Shown here: positions 62,101 through 64,000 of the stretch, in pieces | Layout of the letters: each line of letters begins with the position of its first letter | How positions within the stretch are numbered: the stretch's first letter is position 1 | Assembly (NCBI RefSeq): GCF_009737085.1 | Contig: NZ_WOVL01000013.1 | Coordinates: 1-64,000 of the forward strand | Reading direction: 5' to 3' | DNA from: Paenibacillus sp. NEAU-GSW1 | GTDB taxonomy: Bacteria > Bacillota > Bacilli > Paenibacillales > Paenibacillaceae | Length of the DNA: 64,000 bases | Notes under the pieces: generated by a model | Seen by the model: only the letters and a program-made list of their open reading frames with translations | Databases searched by the model: none | Told to the model about the DNA's origin: nothing | Made by a program: the position numbers and the translations under genes

Positions 62101-62702
62101 CGCACGGACTTTCGCTGCAGATGCTCACTTATCTGGATGTGCTCGTTACACACGCATCTGAATGGCTCGGCCAGCAAGCGTCACCGGCAGGCGTATTATA
62201 TTTTCATGTCCATAATCCGCTGCTGGCTGTATCCAACAGCATTACAGGCAAAGAGGCGAACGATAAGCTGCTGAAACGGTTTAAGCTTCGCGGACTTATT
62301 ACGGCGGAGGCGGAGACGGCACGATTAATGGATAACGAGCTGGAGACCGGCTATTCGGAGCTGCTGCCTGTCGCCTTGAAAAGAGACGGAGGCTTCTACA
62401 GCAGCTCTTCGGTCGTTAACGAACAGCAATGGGATACGCTGCGCGGTTCGGTACGCCGCACCATTGCACGAATCGGCAACGATATCGGCTGCGGCAAGGT
62501 GTCGATAGAGCCCTATCGTCTCGGAACGAAATCGCCTTGCCAATTTTGCGATTATAAGCCGGTATGCCATTTCGATCCGCTATTCGAGGGCAATGAATAT
62601 GTAAAACTGGGCAAAGGCTCAGACGAGGAAATTTGGCGGCAGCTTGAAGGGAAGGAGGCGGGGAGCGGTGCAGATGAAGAAGAACGCGGAAATGCCGGCT
62701 AA
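59136..62702 (+). CDS. addB: ATP-dependent helicase/nuclease subunit B
   Basis: 1188 aa from the ATG at 59136 after GGGGAGGAAG. An N-terminal helicase-like domain has Walker A GRSGSGKT (about 8-15). A long central region follows. The C-terminal RecB-type nuclease has ILDYKSS-type motifs (VLDYKSSATQLRLEEVAHGL SLQML) and the iron-sulfur cluster Cys: one in RFVSCPFQHF and three in CQFCDYKPVC. AddB recognises Chi and cleaves one strand as partner of AddA in double-strand-break repair. addA starts 29 nt before its stop. Confidence 0.96.
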   Translation: MALRFVLGRSGSGKTSYCLDAIRARLREQPDGSPLIMLVPEQATFQTEYALLKGSGLNGSIRAQALSFRRLAFRVMQETGGTALVPIGDNGKHMLLYKIVHRFGKQLELFQSGAEQPGFIERLGELLTEWKRYGIGPEQLDAVLEGQAAGSSTSLLGRKLHDLKLVYGQLEQELSGLYIDSEDYLDRLAAGYAHSPAMRGTELWIDGFHGFTPKEYEALAALIASSAQVTVALTLDRAYERDEKPHELELFHPTAETYGKLVALAAEAGAEVLEPIVLNGRSGQASTRFSASPMLAHLERHYGERVPMALPDKNMLIAENPSCGISLHAAANRRAEVEAVARDIVRRAREERLRWRDMAVMVRNSADYNDYIESIFADYEIPYFLDQKASAVHHPLVEFIRSALETVLHGWRYEAVFRCIKTELLFPIDGSLPRERFDLLENYVLAIGIDGWKWLDRKSWRPFVTASLEDDAAAAAEPSERALRELNAVLEARESIVPPLRRFEQALKKAPDVKAMCEALYRLLDRSDAADRLERWSMADSTAGRTQKARAHRQLWDSVMNLLDQLVEMAGDEAMSPEIFAGMVETGLESLKLAAVPPALDQTLVGSMDRTRSGDVQICYVLGANDGVMPKRIQEDGVLTEQERDRLSEEGLTMAPSVKRRLLDERFIIYNALTTASRHLWISWSGADEEGKSLLPSEVVRQVKQLFPGLAVCSAAGEPSPSMPVEEQRAYIAHPERSLSYLVTELRSWRQGAEIAPFWWDLYNWYAIRPEWQHKLGRLTASLDYVNQEMSLSIDTARELYGEHLKASVSRMERFVSCPFQHFAIHGLKLRERQLYRLEAPDVGQLFHAALSKLAGGLGQRFGSMPPADIRAAAGQTVDELAPRLQSQILLSSGRFQYIARKLKEIVAQAAVILGEHARRADFQPVGLEVDFGPGGTLPSLVIPLAGDRTMEIIGRIDRVDAAETENGLLLRVLDYKSSATQLRLEEVAHGLSLQMLTYLDVLVTHASEWLGQQASPAGVLYFHVHNPLLAVSNSITGKEANDKLLKRFKLRGLITAEAETARLMDNELETGYSELLPVALKRDGGFYSSSSVVNEQQWDTLRGSVRRTIARIGNDIGCGKVSIEPYRLGTKSPCQFCDYKPVCHFDPLFEGNEYVKLGKGSDEEIWRQLEGKEAGSGADEEERGNAG

Positions 62703-64000
62703 GCCGGAGAACAGCAATTGGACGGATGATCAATGGAAAGCCATCGTGGCCGAAGGCTCTAATATTCTGGTTGCGGCAGCGGCTGGATCGGGCAAAACAG
62801 CCGTTCTGGTCGAACGCATCATACGTAAAATATCGTCTTCCGTCGATGTCGACAGACTGCTTGTAGCTACATTTACCAAGGCTGCGGCTGCGGAAATGAA
62901 AGACCGCATTCGGATTGCGCTGGAGAAAGAGCTTGAACGCCAGCCGGATTCCGAGCATTTACGCCGGCAGCTGGCGCTAATGAACCGGGCGTCGATAACG
63001 ACCTTGCACTCCTTCTGTCTTGATGTCATTCGCCGATACTATCCGCTGATCGGCTTGGATCCGGGTTTCCGCATCGCGAATGAGACCGAGAGCGAGTTAA
63101 TGCGAATTGACGTGCTCGATCAGCTGTTTGAGGAGAAATACGAGAATGCCGGAGACGAAGGCGCTTTCCTGCGTCTTGCCGACCGGTTTGGCGGCGAGCG
63201 GGGCGATGAGCCTCTGTATCGTCTCGTTCAGCAGCTATACGACTTTGCGCAAAGCCATCCGTGGCCCGCATATTGGCTGCGGGAAACGGCGGGGCGGTTC
63301 AATGTCCCTGATGCCGAAGCGTTAAGCGGAAGCGATTGGATAGCCAGTCTTAGGACGGATATCGAGCTTGCGCTAAACGGTGCGGAAGCATTGCTGCATC
63401 AAGCGCTGCAATTGACGAAATTGCCCGCGGGCCCCGCGCCGTATGCCGCAAGCTTTGATGAAGATTTGGCGCTCGTCCATTCGCTTTCCGCAACGGTTCG
63501 AACGACAGGCTGGGAGCATTGGTTTGAGCCGTTTCAATCGGCGCAATTCGGCAAGCTAAAGGCGATGCGAGGAGACGAGTACGACAAATCGCTACAAGAG
63601 CAGGCCAAAGAATTGAGGGAACAAGTCAAAAAGCTGATCGGATCGTTGTCAAGCGAGCTGTTTGGCCGACCGGCCGAACAATTCGCGGAGGAGCTCCGGG
63701 AATTGGCGCCGCTGATGGCGGCGTTAGCCGAGCTGGTCATTGCTTTCGGCGAGCGGTATGAAACGGCAAAACGGGCAAAGGGACTGCTGGATTTCGGCGA
63801 CTTGGAGCACTATTGCTTGCGGATTTTGCGCGATCCGTCCTCTACGCCGGAGCTGTCGCAGCCTTCTGCCGCAGCGCTTGAATATAGACGGCAATTCGAT
63901 GAAATATTGCTCGACGAGTATCAGGACACGAACATGGTTCAGGAAGCGATCGTAACGCTGATTGCGAACAACGAGAATGGCAATCGATTTATGGTCGGCG
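62674..64000 (+). CDS. addA: ATP-dependent helicase/nuclease subunit A (5' part)
   Basis: The gene is cut by the right edge; 442 codons are visible. ATG at 62674 follows GGGGAG by 8 nt and overlaps addB by 29 nt. WTDDQWKAIVAEGSNILVAA AAGSGKTAVLVERI is the Q-motif plus Walker A of UvrD/RecB-type helicases; LLVATFTKAAAAEMKDRI is motif Ia and LLDEYQDTN motif II. The frame stays open to the edge. AddA is the 3'-5' helicase and second nuclease of the AddAB complex. The end and its RecB-like nuclease domain lie outside. Confidence 0.96.
   Translation, partial: MKKNAEMPAKPENSNWTDDQWKAIVAEGSNILVAAAAGSGKTAVLVERIIRKISSSVDVDRLLVATFTKAAAAEMKDRIRIALEKELERQPDSEHLRRQLALMNRASITTLHSFCLDVIRRYYPLIGLDPGFRIANETESELMRIDVLDQLFEEKYENAGDEGAFLRLADRFGGERGDEPLYRLVQQLYDFAQSHPWPAYWLRETAGRFNVPDAEALSGSDWIASLRTDIELALNGAEALLHQALQLTKLPAGPAPYAASFDEDLALVHSLSATVRTTGWEHWFEPFQSAQFGKLKAMRGDEYDKSLQEQAKELREQVKKLIGSLSSELFGRPAEQFAEELRELAPLMAALAELVIAFGERYETAKRAKGLLDFGDLEHYCLRILRDPSSTPELSQPSAAALEYRRQFDEILLDEYQDTNMVQEAIVTLIANNENGNRFMVG

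Overview
The window is a 64 kb chromosomal stretch of an endospore-forming, naturally competence-equipped member of the Paenibacillaceae (Paenibacillus or a close relative). Evidence: strong AGGAGG ribosome-binding sites with many TTG/GTG starts, Firmicutes-type T-box and CIRCE control, sporulation genes (gpr, spoIIP, a YjcZ-type micropeptide), AddAB rather than RecBCD, and an arrangement comER-comEA-comEB-comEC ... holA-rpsT-gpr-spoIIP-yqxA-lepA-hemW-hrcA-grpE-dnaK-dnaJ-prmA-rsmE-mtaB ... yqeW that follows the Bacillus subtilis yqe region. I see no rRNA or tRNA genes and no CRISPR array.

Layout. 1-0.6 kb: frameshifted transposase tail and repeat elements. 0.6-4.2 kb: L,D-transpeptidase, pyrD, the small alarmone synthetase relQ. 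4.3-10.7 kb: a beta-mannan/mannobiose utilisation cluster (LacI regulator, two GH113 enzymes, cellobiose/mannobiose 2-epimerase, GH130 mannosylglucose phosphorylase) that has lost its ABC transporter by an internal deletion and carries a broken CE7 esterase at its end. 11-20 kb: RNA-modification genes (two RsmF-like methyltransferases, RsuA-like pseudouridine synthase, DEAD-box helicase), ywbE, yneQ, VanZ, lipoate ligase. 20.8-23.3 kb: IS1595-type remnant, AT-rich lipoprotein, ECF sigma factor with a putative anti-sigma. 23.3-32.6 kb: T-box controlled leuS, then the comE locus with an O-acetylhomoserine sulfhydrylase gene placed between comEA and comEB. 32.6-35.3 kb: methyltransferase and a second ECF sigma/anti-sigma pair. 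35.4-57.2 kb: the conserved yqe-like block (replication, translation, heat shock, rRNA/tRNA modification) with several inserted genes. 57.3-64 kb: a LexA-type promoter with a 33-aa ORF, a VOC protein, a 50 % methionine micro-protein, then addB and the start of addA.

How genes work together. In the mannan cluster all enzymes lack signal peptides: imported manno-oligosaccharides would be trimmed by GH113 enzymes, mannobiose epimerised to mannosyl-glucose and phosphorolysed to mannose-1-phosphate and glucose. The heat-shock operon is controlled by HrcA through a perfect CIRCE. The comE genes and AddAB serve DNA uptake and recombination.

Most unusual observations: (1) the transporter deletion scar at 5.7-5.9 kb; (2) the 74-aa protein at 58.3 kb that is half methionine; (3) a LexA-box promoter driving a 33-aa ORF at 57.3 kb; (4) several families of short hairpin repeats, two of which sit directly against Shine-Dalgarno sequences of unrelated genes, one of them with two mutually exclusive hairpins.
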